DNA of 34,577 bases, from assembly GCA_959602365.1 (NCBI GenBank), contig CAUGSS010000027.1, positions 1 through 34,577 of the forward strand, read 5' to 3'. Under the pieces are notes generated by a model. That model was not told the DNA's origin. It did no database searches and saw only the letters and a program-made list of their open reading frames with translations. The stretch comes from an uncultured Eubacteriales bacterium. Lineage in GTDB: Bacteria > Bacillota > Clostridia > Oscillospirales > Oscillospiraceae. Below, in pieces: positions 7,865 through 15,410 of this stretch. A program made the translations under genes and the position numbers. The stretch's first letter is position 1; every line of letters starts with the position of its first letter.

Positions 7865-7993
7865 ATGAAAAAAGCCCTGCACACCGCCGCCATCATTGCC
7901 GGAGTGGTTTCCGGCCTGATCGCCCTGGTCGCCCCCATCGTGTTTCTGCTCCGCCATGCCAAGGCCCGCCACGCCTCCTTCCCCGAGGAGTAA
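7865..7993 (+). CDS. Small single-pass membrane peptide, 42 residues
   Basis: The ATG at 7865 follows AAGGAGG by 7 bases and opens a 42-residue frame starting MKKALHTAAIIAGVVSGLIA, with one hydrophobic helix (about 8-29) and a basic, His/Arg-containing tail ending SFPEE. The helix follows two lysines and could be either a membrane anchor or an uncleaved signal. It has its own promoter and lies 29 bases before the crotonase, so the two are probably co-transcribed. No family is recognised. The near-ideal ribosome site and promoter are the main evidence that it is real. Confidence 0.7.
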   Translation: MKKALHTAAIIAGVVSGLIALVAPIVFLLRHAKARHASFPEE

Positions 7994-8022
7994 CCTACAT
8001 TCTGCACAAGGAGGAACCCCAT

Positions 8023-8823
8023 ATGCCTGATCCTTCCATTTTAGTCTCCCTGCGGGGAGAGCCCGGTCTCAAAGTGGCCACTATGACCATCTCCAACCCC
8101 GATGCCCTGAACGCGCTCACCACCGACATGCAGCTCCAGTTCATCGACGCCATCACCACCCTGGAGGCCGATGACCAGGTCCGGGGAATCATCATCCGGG
8201 GGGCCGGAGAGAAGGCCTTTTCCGCCGGAGGATCCATCGACTCCCTGGCGGAGATCAAGTCCCCCGCCGACGGGGAGGCCATGTACCGGCGGGGGGTCAA
8301 AATGCGGGACACCATCCTGAACATGAAAAAGCCCACCATCGCCGCCGTATCCGGCTGGTGCATCGGCGGCGGGTTTGAGATCGCCCTGTCCTGCGACCTG
8401 ATCTACGCCTCAGAGGACGCCCGTTTCGGTATGACCGAGGTGGACGTGGGCCTGGTGCCCGGCTGGGGCGGCGCCATCCGGCTGCCCCGGCGCACCAACC
8501 TGATCCGGGCCAAGGAGATGCTGCTGCTGGGCACCCGGCTCACCGCACAGGAGGCGGTCCAGCAGGGGGTGATCAACCGGGTCTTCCCAAAAGAGGAGCT
8601 GTTCGGCCAGGTGGATCAGATTATGGACGTCATCGTGCGCAAGCCCCCTCTGGCCGTCCAGGGCATCAAGGAGATCATCAGCCTGGGGGCACTGGACACC
8701 GGCTTTGAAGAAGCCCGGGAAATCGAGCACCGGCTGAGCATCAAGCTCATGGGCAGCCATGACTTCCGGGAAGCAGTGGACGCCTTCCAGCAAAAACGCC
8801 CCCCGAAATTCGAGGGCAGATAA
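8023..8823 (+). CDS. Enoyl-CoA hydratase/isomerase (crotonase family)
   Basis: 266-residue crotonase-fold enzyme. The oxyanion-hole segments are KAFSAGGSI (64-72) and GWCIGGGFEIA (111-121). Both glutamates used for water addition in classical enoyl-CoA hydratase are present, Glu119 in GGGFE and Glu139 in FGMTEVDVG, so hydratase activity (2-enoyl-CoA to 3-hydroxyacyl-CoA) is the likely reaction. The ATG at 8023 has AAGGAGG 6 bases upstream; in-frame codons further upstream belong to the leader and small peptide region. No acyl-CoA dehydrogenase, thiolase or 3-hydroxyacyl-CoA dehydrogenase is nearby, so it is not part of a local butyrate cluster and the acyl chain is unknown. Confidence 0.9.
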   Translation: MPDPSILVSLRGEPGLKVATMTISNPDALNALTTDMQLQFIDAITTLEADDQVRGIIIRGAGEKAFSAGGSIDSLAEIKSPADGEAMYRRGVKMRDTILNMKKPTIAAVSGWCIGGGFEIALSCDLIYASEDARFGMTEVDVGLVPGWGGAIRLPRRTNLIRAKEMLLLGTRLTAQEAVQQGVINRVFPKEELFGQVDQIMDVIVRKPPLAVQGIKEIISLGALDTGFEEAREIEHRLSIKLMGSHDFREAVDAFQQKRPPKFEGR

Positions 8824-8834
8824 CCGCTTTCCCC

Positions 8835-8873
8835 GCGCGTTCCGGTATCTCCATGCCGGGACGCGCCTTTTTT
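8835..8873 (+). terminator. Rho-independent terminator after crotonase
   Basis: The GC-rich stem 8835-8845 with 8856-8866 (one mismatch) is followed by a run of six T at 8868-8873. Confidence 0.85.
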
Positions 8874-8879
8874 GCCCTC

Positions 8880-9078
8880 CGGCGGACTTTGTAAAAAAGC
8901 ACAAACAGGCCGTATTATTTCGTGTTTTTTCACTTGTGCCCGGCCATTTCTGTCCGATAGAATAAAACCAGGCTCCGGAGCAAACCATAACTGGGCAGAT
9001 ATGACAAAAGAGCTGCCCCAGGGCCCCGAACATCGGGTAAATTGCCGGTTCAGCTTTATTCATCTTTTGTAAAATCAG
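8880..9078. other. Gene-free AT-richer spacer
   Basis: About 200 bases between the crotonase terminator and the alcohol dehydrogenase promoter. No ribosome site followed by an open frame, RNA gene or clear repeat was found on either strand. Confidence 0.6.
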
Positions 9079-9107
9079 TTGCTTTTTTGTGTAATTCGCA
9101 TTATAAT
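9079..9107 (+). promoter_or_regulatory. Promoter of the alcohol dehydrogenase gene
   Basis: TTGCTT (9079-9084), 17 bases, TATAAT (9102-9107). The leader of about 110 bases contains a small inverted repeat (GACTT-ATCAA-AAGTC, about 9150-9164). No Rex-type TTGTTAA-N4-TTAACAA site was found. Confidence 0.75.
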
Positions 9108-9226
9108 ACAGGGGAAATCAGGCATTCTTTTTGTATGCATTATATAAAAGACTTATCAAAAGTCCAAGCAAAAAGAGCTTGATAAAACCAGGAACTACCA
9201 ACATCAATTCAAAGGAGGACAAAAAC

Positions 9227-10282
9227 ATGAAAGGATTTGCAATGCTGCGGATCGGAGAAACCGGCTGGATCGAGAAGGAGGCCCCTGTCTGCGGTCCGAT
9301 GGACGCCATCTGCAAACCCATCGCGCTTGCCCCCTGCACTTCCGACGTGCACACCGTCTGGGCCGGCGCTATCGGCGACCGCCACAACATGGTGCTGGGC
9401 CACGAGGCCGTAGGCGAAGTGGTGGAAGTCGGCAGCCTGGTCAAGGATTTCAAGGTGGGCGACAAGGTGCTGGTCTCCGCCATCACCCCCGACTGGAACT
9501 CCAAGGCCGCCCAGGAGGGCTATCCCATGCACTCCGGCGGCATGCTCTCCGGCTGGAAGTTCTCCAACTTCAAGGACGGCGTATTCGGCGAATATTTCCA
9601 TGTCAACGACGCCGACGGCAACCTGGCCCTGCTGCCTGAGGGCATGGATCTGGGTGCCGCCTGCATGATCAGCGACATGGTGCCCACCGGCTTCCACGGC
9701 GTGGAGCTGGCCGACGTGGAATTCGGCGACAACGTGGCCGTCATCGGCATCGGTCCTGTGGGCCTGATGAGCGTGGCCGCCGCCGCCATCCGCGGCGCTG
9801 CCAACATCTATGCCGTGGGCTCCCGCAAGGTCTGCTCCGACCTGGCTCTGGAGTTCGGCGCCACCGACATCATTAACTACCGCGAGGGCGACATCGTGGA
9901 GCAGATTATGGACAAGACCCACGGCGCGGGCGTGGACAAGATCGTCATCGCCGGCGGCGACGTAGACACCTTTGACCAGGCCATCCGCATGCTGAAGCCC
10001 GGCGGCGTCATCGGCAACGTCAACTACCTGGGCGAGGGCGACTATGTCAAGATCCCCCGGGGCGACTGGGGCTGCGGCATGGGCCACAAGGCCATCCGCG
10101 GCGGCCTGATGCCCGGCGGCCGGGTGCGTTCCGAGAAGCTGGCCCGTCTGGTGGAGACCGGACGCATCCATCCTGAGAAGCTGATCACCCACCGCTTCCA
10201 GGGCCTGGAGGGTGTGGAGCCTGCCCTGATGCTGATGAAGGACAAGCCCCGCGACCTGATTAAGCCTCTGGTGCTGCTGTAA
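9227..10282 (+). CDS. adh: NADP-dependent secondary alcohol dehydrogenase
   Basis: 351-residue zinc alcohol dehydrogenase, the same length as the Clostridium beijerinckii isopropanol dehydrogenase and similar to it from the first residues (MKGFAML). The catalytic zinc ligands Cys37, His59 and Asp150 are all present at the same positions. The nucleotide motif GIGPVG (174-179) is followed by Gly198-Ser199-Arg200 and Tyr218, the residues that select NADP(H) in that enzyme. It should interconvert ketones such as acetone and secondary alcohols such as isopropanol. The ATG at 9227 has AAAGGAGG 8 bases upstream. It is monocistronic, with its own promoter and a hairpin downstream. The specific physiological ketone is not indicated by the neighbours. 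Confidence 0.95.
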   Translation: MKGFAMLRIGETGWIEKEAPVCGPMDAICKPIALAPCTSDVHTVWAGAIGDRHNMVLGHEAVGEVVEVGSLVKDFKVGDKVLVSAITPDWNSKAAQEGYPMHSGGMLSGWKFSNFKDGVFGEYFHVNDADGNLALLPEGMDLGAACMISDMVPTGFHGVELADVEFGDNVAVIGIGPVGLMSVAAAAIRGAANIYAVGSRKVCSDLALEFGATDIINYREGDIVEQIMDKTHGAGVDKIVIAGGDVDTFDQAIRMLKPGGVIGNVNYLGEGDYVKIPRGDWGCGMGHKAIRGGLMPGGRVRSEKLARLVETGRIHPEKLITHRFQGLEGVEPALMLMKDKPRDLIKPLVLL

Positions 10283-10311
10283 TCAATCCCCCTGCGACAG
10301 AAATGCAATAT

Positions 10312-10352
10312 GCGCCCCCGTTTCGCCTGGGCGGAACGGGGGCGCCGCCTTT
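10312..10352 (+). terminator. Hairpin after alcohol dehydrogenase
   Basis: An 11-bp perfect stem (10312-10322 with 10335-10345) lies 30 bases after the stop codon, followed only by GCCGCCTTTC. The T-run is poor, so it is a weak terminator or a stabilising 3' hairpin. Confidence 0.55.
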
Positions 10353-10385
10353 CATGCCTTCCATTCAGCACACATGCCCGAAGGC

Positions 10386-10416
10386 AAAAAAGCGCCGGCC
10401 CCATGGGGCCGGCGCT
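10386..10416 (-). terminator. Rho-independent terminator of the oadA-like gene
   Basis: A perfect 26-base palindrome (10391-10416), centred on CCATGG, is followed on the minus strand by a run of six T (10391-10386). It sits about 28 bases past the stop of the minus-strand gene. Confidence 0.9.
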
Positions 10417-10443
10417 GTACTGTTATGGGATAAGCGTACCAGC

Positions 10444-11946
10444 TCACACGGACTCGCAGGAGACCGTGTAAGTGACCGCGTTGCCGTTGACCTGGGGGGC
10501 TCCGGCGGGCATGGCGCCCGGCGTGCCCAAGGTCTCCGCCTTGGGTGCGGCATCCCCGCCCTGGGCGGCCTCGGGCTCCACCCAGGTGCCCTCAGCCTTG
10601 GCCTTGCGCTTCTTCAGGAAGGCCTCAGCCTGGTCGGGGAAGCAGATATAGCTCATCACGTCCTCATCACTCTGCGCCAGATCTCCCAGCTTCGCCCGGG
10701 TGTCCTCAAACATGGTGGAGGGGGCGGCGTCCGCCACCCGGCAGTCGATGGGCTCCTCTTTGCCCAGGATCTGTTTGGCCAGCTCAGCGTTCACCGGCGC
10801 GGGCGGATTGCCGTACTCGCCCCGGAAATAGGCCTTGACCTCCTTGGAGACCGCCTTGTAGCGGCCGGCGATGCAGTTCATGACGGCCTGGGTGCCCACC
10901 ATCTGGCTCATGGGGGTGACCAGGGGAGGATAGCCCAGGTCAGCCCGGACCTTGGGAATCTCCACCAGGGCGTCGTCAAACTTATCCATGGCGTGCAGGT
11001 CGGTCAGGTTGGCGATCATGTTGGACAGCATGCCGCCGGGCACCTTGTAGACCAGGGCCTGGGAGTCGGTGGACAGGCTCTTGGGGTTCAGGGTGCCGTC
11101 CTTGACATAGCCCTCCTTGATGGGCTTGAAGAAGTCGTTGACCTCTTTGATGACCTTCTCGTTGATGCCGGTCTCGATGCCCATCTGCTCCAGGGCATAG
11201 AACATGGTCTCGGTGGCGGGCTGGCTGGTGCCGCCGGAGAAGCAGGAGGTGGCGGTGTCGATGACGTCGATGCCCGCCTCGATGGCCTTCATATAGGTCA
11301 TATAGGCCATACCGGTGGTGCAGTGGGTGTGCAGGATGACGGGGATGTCCCCCACCGCGTCCTTGATGCCCTTGATCAGGTTCTCCGCCTCATAGGGGCT
11401 CATGGTGCCCGCCATGTCCTTCAGACAGATGGTGTCAAAGCCCATGCGCTGAAGCTCCTTGCACATCTCCACATACTTCTCCACGGTGTGCACCGGGCTC
11501 TGGGTGTAGGAGATGCAGCCGGAGGCCACGGTCTTCTCGGTGGCGTACTTCTTGGTGGCCTCCAGGGCGGTCTGGATGTTGCGGAAGTCGTTCAGAGCGT
11601 CAAAGATACGGATGATGTCAATGCCGTTCTTGATGCTCAGCTCCACGAACTTCTCCACCACCGCATCGGGGTAATGCTTATAGCCCAGCAGGTTCTGGCC
11701 CCGGAGCAGCATCTGCAGCCGGGCGTTGGGCAGGTGCTTGCGCAGCCCCCGCAGCCGCTCCCAGGGATCCTCGTCCAGGTAGCGCAGGCAGGTGTCAAAC
11801 GTGGCGCCGCCCCAGCACTCGATGGAGTAGTAGCCCGCCTTGTCCATGGTGGACAGGATGGGCTCATAGACAGAGTAGGGCAGACGGGTGGCGATCAGCG
11901 ACTGGTTCGCATCGCGCAGGACTGTTTCGGTCAGCTGTACACGCAT
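10444..11946 (-). CDS. oadA: Oxaloacetate decarboxylase alpha / pyruvate carboxylase B chain
   Basis: 500-residue carboxyltransferase of the OadA/PycB family. The TIM-barrel motifs are clear: TVLRDANQSL (8-17, metal ligand Asp12), RGQNLLGYK (82-90), the CLKDMAG lysine Lys176 used for CO2 transfer, and the metal-binding HTHC (206-209). The conserved C-terminal PYC/OADA domain follows to about residue 450. The normal biotinyl domain is absent: after an Ala/Pro/Gly-rich linker the chain ends VNGNAVTYTVSCESV with no biotin MKM motif, so a separate biotin carrier must work with it. That carrier and the OadB sodium-pump subunit are not in the window. GGAGG stands about 7 bases before the ATG. Confidence 0.92.
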   Translation of the reverse strand: MRVQLTETVLRDANQSLIATRLPYSVYEPILSTMDKAGYYSIECWGGATFDTCLRYLDEDPWERLRGLRKHLPNARLQMLLRGQNLLGYKHYPDAVVEKFVELSIKNGIDIIRIFDALNDFRNIQTALEATKKYATEKTVASGCISYTQSPVHTVEKYVEMCKELQRMGFDTICLKDMAGTMSPYEAENLIKGIKDAVGDIPVILHTHCTTGMAYMTYMKAIEAGIDVIDTATSCFSGGTSQPATETMFYALEQMGIETGINEKVIKEVNDFFKPIKEGYVKDGTLNPKSLSTDSQALVYKVPGGMLSNMIANLTDLHAMDKFDDALVEIPKVRADLGYPPLVTPMSQMVGTQAVMNCIAGRYKAVSKEVKAYFRGEYGNPPAPVNAELAKQILGKEEPIDCRVADAAPSTMFEDTRAKLGDLAQSDEDVMSYICFPDQAEAFLKKRKAKAEGTWVEPEAAQGGDAAPKAETLGTPGAMPAGAPQVNGNAVTYTVSCESV

Positions 11947-12018
11947 AAAAAAACCTCCATATCGGGCGGCCGGGACACATTGCGCCGGCAGGCCGAAGTT
12001 CCATTGATAGCTGCTAAA

Positions 12019-12047
12019 ATTATAACACGGCCGGGAAAAAAGTAAAT
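12019..12047 (-). promoter_or_regulatory. Promoter of the oadA-like gene
   Basis: On the minus strand an extended -10 TGTTATAAT (TATAAT at 12024-12019) with ATTTAC (17-base spacer) or TTTACT (16) as -35. The leader is about 65 bases. Confidence 0.7.
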
Positions 12048-12159
12048 AGCAATCCTCTTAAAAAATGCTCATATTTTGAGATAATGCGTTTTTTCCGCCG
12101 TCTATTGGCTCAAAAAGTTAAACTAACAAAAAGATGTTTTTTGAAAGTCCTTTTTCCAT

Positions 12160-12203
12160 CCGCCCTCCCGGGCGGCAAACGGGCCGGCTGACGTCCCGGC
12201 CCG
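12160..12203 (-). terminator. Two adjacent hairpins after the phosphatase gene
   Basis: CGGGCCGG/CCGGCCCG (12180-12187 with 12196-12203) and CCGCCC/GGGCGG (12160-12165 with 12170-12175) lie downstream of the minus-strand phosphatase. Neither has a strong T-run; they probably terminate or protect the 3' end. The AT-rich stretch 12050-12160 between here and the oadA promoter shows no gene. Confidence 0.45.
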
Positions 12204-12232
12204 CACAGGAGACAGGCGGCGCCCTCCCGGGC

Positions 12233-12991
12233 TCACCCCGCCAGTTTGCGCCGCAGGCCCAGGATCACCGGCTCCTCCACGCCGCAGGAGCGGATAAACT
12301 CCACCACGCCCCCGTAATCCCGCTCCAGCCCGTCAATCAGGTCCAGCATGGCCCGGGCCGGGGTGGCAAAAAACCGCTCCGCGGCCCCGGCGGGGATTTG
12401 GGTGGGGGCGCCGCCGGGCTGAACCCCCAGCTTCAGGGTGCCGTTTTTCATCCGCTCATAGACCGGCCCCAGGTAGAGCTGGCTGACGCAGTAGTCGGCG
12501 GCGATGTCCTCCCTGGCCACCCCGGCGATGCTGAGCAGCACGCAGCTGAGCAGCCCGGTGCGGTCCTTGCCGGTGGTGCAGTGGAAGAGCAGCGCCCCGG
12601 GCTCCTTCAGGCAGATGGGCAGCATCTCCCGGAAGAAGGCCGGGTTGTCCTCGGCCATCCGGCGGTACTGCTTTCCCCAGTCGAAGTCCTCCAGGGCCTG
12701 GCTGGCGTCGCCGTAGACGGCGGAGCGGTGGATCAGGGAGAGGGGGTAGTAGCTCACCCGGCCGGCCAGCTCGTTGGGCCGGGCCATCCGCTCCCCCTGG
12801 CTGCGCAGGTCGGCGGTGCCGGTGACGCCGTAGTCCAGCAGGAACTCCAGGTCCTCCCGCTCCAGGCCGCAGGGGGCCTCGGAGCGCAGAAAGACCCCGA
12901 ACCGGGTGACCTTGCCGTCGGCGGTGGGATAACCCCCCAGGTCCCGGCAGTTATAGAGCTTCCTCAGGGGCAGGCGGCGGTAATGGGCCAT
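12233..12991 (-). CDS. Tyrosine-protein phosphatase (LipA/Y_phosphatase3 type)
   Basis: 252-residue cysteine-dependent phosphatase. The CX5R phosphate loop is HCTTGKDRTG (137-146), with nucleophile Cys138 and Arg144, and the K-D-R variant of the loop is characteristic of the Listeria LipA-like group, which acts on phosphotyrosine and in some cases phosphoinositides. The N-terminal NCRDLGGY (14-21) and TADLRS (59-64) are also family hallmarks. There is no signal peptide, so it acts in the cytoplasm. It begins 4 bases after the ThiI stop codon and so is probably in the same operon; no functional link between the two is evident. The substrate is unknown. Confidence 0.9.
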   Translation of the reverse strand: MAHYRRLPLRKLYNCRDLGGYPTADGKVTRFGVFLRSEAPCGLEREDLEFLLDYGVTGTADLRSQGERMARPNELAGRVSYYPLSLIHRSAVYGDASQALEDFDWGKQYRRMAEDNPAFFREMLPICLKEPGALLFHCTTGKDRTGLLSCVLLSIAGVAREDIAADYCVSQLYLGPVYERMKNGTLKLGVQPGGAPTQIPAGAAERFFATPARAMLDLIDGLERDYGGVVEFIRSCGVEEPVILGLRRKLAG

Positions 12992-12995
12992 CTCT

Positions 12996-14186
12996 TTATC
13001 CCTCCCGTCCGGGCAGCGGCACGATCACCCGCTCAATGCCGTCAAAGGCCTTCCGGCACAGGCCCTCCACGTCCATGCCCGCCTCGGCCTCCACCAGCTC
13101 CTCCACCGTGGGGTGGGTCTTGGGGTGGCGGGGGGTGAAGACGGTGCAGCAGTCCTCATAGGGCAGGATGGAGGTCTCAAAGGTGCCGATCTTCCGGGCC
13201 ACGGTGATGATCTCCTCCTTATCCATGCCCACCACCGGCCGGAAGATGGGCAGGGCGCAGGCGGCCTGGGTCACCGCCATGGCCTCCATGGTCTGGCTGG
13301 CCACCTGGCCCAGGCTCTCCCCGGTGACCAGGCAGCCCGCCCCTACCCGCCGGGCCACCAGCTCAGAGATGCGCATCATAAACCGGCGCATGGCCAGGGT
13401 GAACAGGGGCTCGGGGCAGTGGCGGCGCAGCTCCTCCTGAATCTCGGTAAAGGGCACGATATGGACGGTGAGACGGCCGGTGTAGGGGGTGATCTCCCGG
13501 GCCAGCTGGAGCACCTTGTCCCGGGCCTCCATGGAGGTGTAGGGATAGCTGAAGAAGTGGACCATGTCCAGGGCCAGCCCCCGCTTGGCCATCATATAGG
13601 CGGCCACCGGGGAGTCGATGCCCCCGGAGAGCAGGGCCACCCCCCGGCCCCCGGCCCCCACCGGCAGGCCGCCGGCCCCGGGGGTGGGGCTGCCGTGGAC
13701 GTAGCCGCTGTAGTCCCGCACCTCAAGATGGACCACATAGTCCGGGTTGTGGACGTCCACCTTCAGGTGGGGAAAGGTCTCGTGGAGCAGCCCCCCCACA
13801 TACTGGCTCAGCTCGATGGAAGTCATGGGGAACCGCTTGTCCGCCCGCTTGGACTCCACCTTGAAGCTCTTGGCCGCCATCAGCTGGTCCCGGAGATAGG
13901 TGGAGGCGGTGGCAAAAAAGGCATCCTTGTCCTTCTCGCAGGCCCGGGCCCGGCTCAGCCCGGCCACCCCGAACACCGGCTGGAGGGCCTGCCAGGCCCC
14001 GTCCAGGTCGCAGCTCTCCTCCAGGGGCTCCACATAGACGGTGGACTGGCGGGCATAGATGCGGAAGCGGCCGTAGGGGTGCAGCCGCCGGCTGATGTTG
14101 CCGGTGAGCCGGTCCTCAAAGCGGCGGCGGTTCAGGCCCTTGAGGACGATCTCCCCCATTTTGAGCAGGAAAATCTCGTTCATCAT
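12996..14186 (-). CDS. thiI: tRNA 4-thiouridine synthase ThiI
   Basis: 396-residue ThiI, which adenylates U8 of tRNA and inserts sulphur, and in some bacteria also supplies sulphur for the thiamine thiazole ring. It has an N-terminal ferredoxin-like region, a THUMP domain (about 60-165) and a PP-loop ATPase with SGGIDSP (187-193). It lacks the C-terminal rhodanese domain of the E. coli protein (482 residues), as in many Bacillota; Cys346-Cys347 lies where the E. coli enzyme has its first catalytic cysteine (Cys344). The usual partner cysteine desulfurase (NifZ/IscS type) is not adjacent. The start is one of two consecutive ATG codons (14186 or 14183) behind an AGAGG site. Confidence 0.94.
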   Translation of the reverse strand: MMNEIFLLKMGEIVLKGLNRRRFEDRLTGNISRRLHPYGRFRIYARQSTVYVEPLEESCDLDGAWQALQPVFGVAGLSRARACEKDKDAFFATASTYLRDQLMAAKSFKVESKRADKRFPMTSIELSQYVGGLLHETFPHLKVDVHNPDYVVHLEVRDYSGYVHGSPTPGAGGLPVGAGGRGVALLSGGIDSPVAAYMMAKRGLALDMVHFFSYPYTSMEARDKVLQLAREITPYTGRLTVHIVPFTEIQEELRRHCPEPLFTLAMRRFMMRISELVARRVGAGCLVTGESLGQVASQTMEAMAVTQAACALPIFRPVVGMDKEEIITVARKIGTFETSILPYEDCCTVFTPRHPKTHPTVEELVEAEAGMDVEGLCRKAFDGIERVIVPLPGREG

Positions 14187-14222
14187 AGCATTTCAACCTC
14201 TTCTATGGAAATCTTTCGCCCT

Positions 14223-14251
14223 ATTGTACCTGATTTTCCGCCCTGGAGCAA
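14223..14251 (-). promoter_or_regulatory. Promoter of thiI-phosphatase operon
   Basis: On the minus strand TTGCTC (14251-14246), 17 bases, TACAAT (14228-14223), about 37 bases before the thiI start. Confidence 0.7.
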
Positions 14252-14282
14252 GGGCAACCCTGTAACCCCTCAAATCCGATGT

Positions 14283-14319
14283 AAAATCAAGAGGGCCCCG
14301 TCTGACGACGGGTGCCCTC
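14283..14319 (-). terminator. Terminator of the EcsC-family gene
   Basis: Stem 14291-14302 with 14307-14319 (12 bp, one bulged base) and, on the minus strand, the tail TTGATTTT. It lies just past the stop at 14329. Confidence 0.8.
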
Positions 14320-14328
14320 CCGGTGAAT

Positions 14329-15261
14329 TCAACTGTTCTCCTCTGCCATCTCGCAGCCCACTTCGACATCGATGATCTCTCCGCTGGAAATATCCTCAAA
14401 TAACTTCGCCTCTTCCTCTGTCAATGCGTGCTGCGGGTTGGACAGCCGGGTATCTTTGAGGGCATCTTTTAATTTCTTGCAGCACGGTTGAAAGGAGACA
14501 AAGGTGATGCCGCCGCCCACCACACCGCCCACAACCGGGATGGCTTTCTTAATCGCTCCGGTAAAAACAGATTTGGTCAGCTTGACTCCAAACCATTTTG
14601 CAACACTCTTTACGATGGGGTATATCGTACCTTTGGTCAGTGCCCGTTTCATCAGCTGTTTTTCCACCCCTGCTGCCAGGGCGTGGGCCATGGCTTTTAC
14701 CGCATTGTTTGCACCCGCCACACCGTTCATAACCCCAAGGCACAGGACAATGGTGTTAATCGTCCCGCTGTCCAGCTGAACGCCTTCTTCATCCGTCTCA
14801 ATCTCTGGAAATCCGTACAAGTATAAAAGTTTCTGCGCTGCCCGCAGAGTATAGCCATAATATTGGATCATGTCTGTGGGGATAGTCGCTGCCATAGCCC
14901 ATCCGCCGGGGACGCCCAGCGCCGCAGAGATACCGGAAACGCAGTTGCGTTCAAACCGGATGACATCGTCGGCAATACGATCGACCACATCCGGGGAAAC
15001 TCCGGCCTGCGCCGGATTGGAGGCAATGGCAAGGTCGATCACCTCTTGAGGATAGTGCTTAAACAGCTCCTTTTGCAAAAAAGCCGCCCTTGAAACGCGC
15101 ACACCGGGCGCCTTCAACGCGGCAATAATAATATCGTCAATGCCGATCTGCCCGTCCCCGTTTTGATCTATGGTATTGATGACCATTTTCCTGGTCCGGG
15201 CCATCGTTTCTTTCGACCTGCCGTAAACGCCTGAAGCAAAACTTCCCTTTTTCATTCTCAT
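14329..15261 (-). CDS. EcsC-family protein with N-terminal EF-hand loop
   Basis: 310-residue protein. Residues about 70-285 resemble the EcsC domain (FERNCVSGISAALGVPGG, then IPTDMIQYYGYTLRAAQKLL and YGFPE), a membrane-associated family of unknown biochemistry. Before it lies a near-perfect calcium-binding EF-hand loop, DQNGDGQIGIDD (32-43), with acidic or Asn ligands at loop positions 1, 3, 5 and 12, Gly at 6 and Ile at 8. Glycine-rich stretches (about 245-265, AIPVVGGVVGGG) could be membrane-active. The ATG at 15261 is chosen because GAGGG lies 7 bases upstream. It is divergent from a small XRE regulator with palindromes in the shared promoter region, so control by that regulator is plausible. 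Function unknown. Confidence 0.8.
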   Translation of the reverse strand: MRMKKGSFASGVYGRSKETMARTRKMVINTIDQNGDGQIGIDDIIIAALKAPGVRVSRAAFLQKELFKHYPQEVIDLAIASNPAQAGVSPDVVDRIADDVIRFERNCVSGISAALGVPGGWAMAATIPTDMIQYYGYTLRAAQKLLYLYGFPEIETDEEGVQLDSGTINTIVLCLGVMNGVAGANNAVKAMAHALAAGVEKQLMKRALTKGTIYPIVKSVAKWFGVKLTKSVFTGAIKKAIPVVGGVVGGGITFVSFQPCCKKLKDALKDTRLSNPQHALTEEEAKLFEDISSGEIIDVEVGCEMAEENS

Positions 15262-15335
15262 TTTCCCGCCCTCTCTGTCCAATGAATGAAACAATGTGTA
15301 CCAGTTTGATCTGACTCTGATGTTCCGTTTCTTCC

Positions 15336-15364
15336 ATTTTATAACAAAACGTTTTAACCGTCAA
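15336..15364 (-). promoter_or_regulatory. Promoter of the EcsC gene with central palindrome
   Basis: On the minus strand TTGACG (15364-15359), 17 bases, TAAAAT (15341-15336). The spacer contains the perfect palindrome AAAACGTTTT (15346-15355), well placed for a repressor to block RNA polymerase; the divergent XRE protein is the obvious candidate. Confidence 0.65.
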
Positions 15365-15385
15365 TATAACATTTTGTTTTGACAT

Positions 15386-15410
15386 ATAATCACCCAAAGG
15401 CGGTGATTAT
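15386..15410 (+). promoter_or_regulatory. Inverted repeat abutting the xre start codon
   Basis: ATAATCACC (15386-15394) and GGTGATTAT (15402-15410) are perfect 9-bp arms around a 7-base loop, ending directly before the TTG start at 15411. As DNA it may be an autoregulatory operator; as RNA it would put part of the ribosome site (AAAGG) in the loop. Confidence 0.55.

Noticed and set aside
9135..9182. 15-codon frame in the alcohol dehydrogenase leader as a leader peptide
   Set aside because: No ribosome site before its ATG and no attenuator-like alternative hairpins.
9079..9226. Rex redox-regulator operator before the alcohol dehydrogenase
   Set aside because: Searched by eye for TTGTTAA-N4-TTAACAA; only unrelated AT-rich repeats are present.
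10303..12045. 580-codon open frame on the + strand
   Set aside because: Antisense to oadA, composition rich in Gly, His and Leu, and runs through two terminator hairpins.
15379..15390. TTGACA followed directly by TATAAT upstream of xre
   Set aside because: The two boxes touch with no spacer, so they cannot form one promoter; TATAAT might be used with a different, weak -35.
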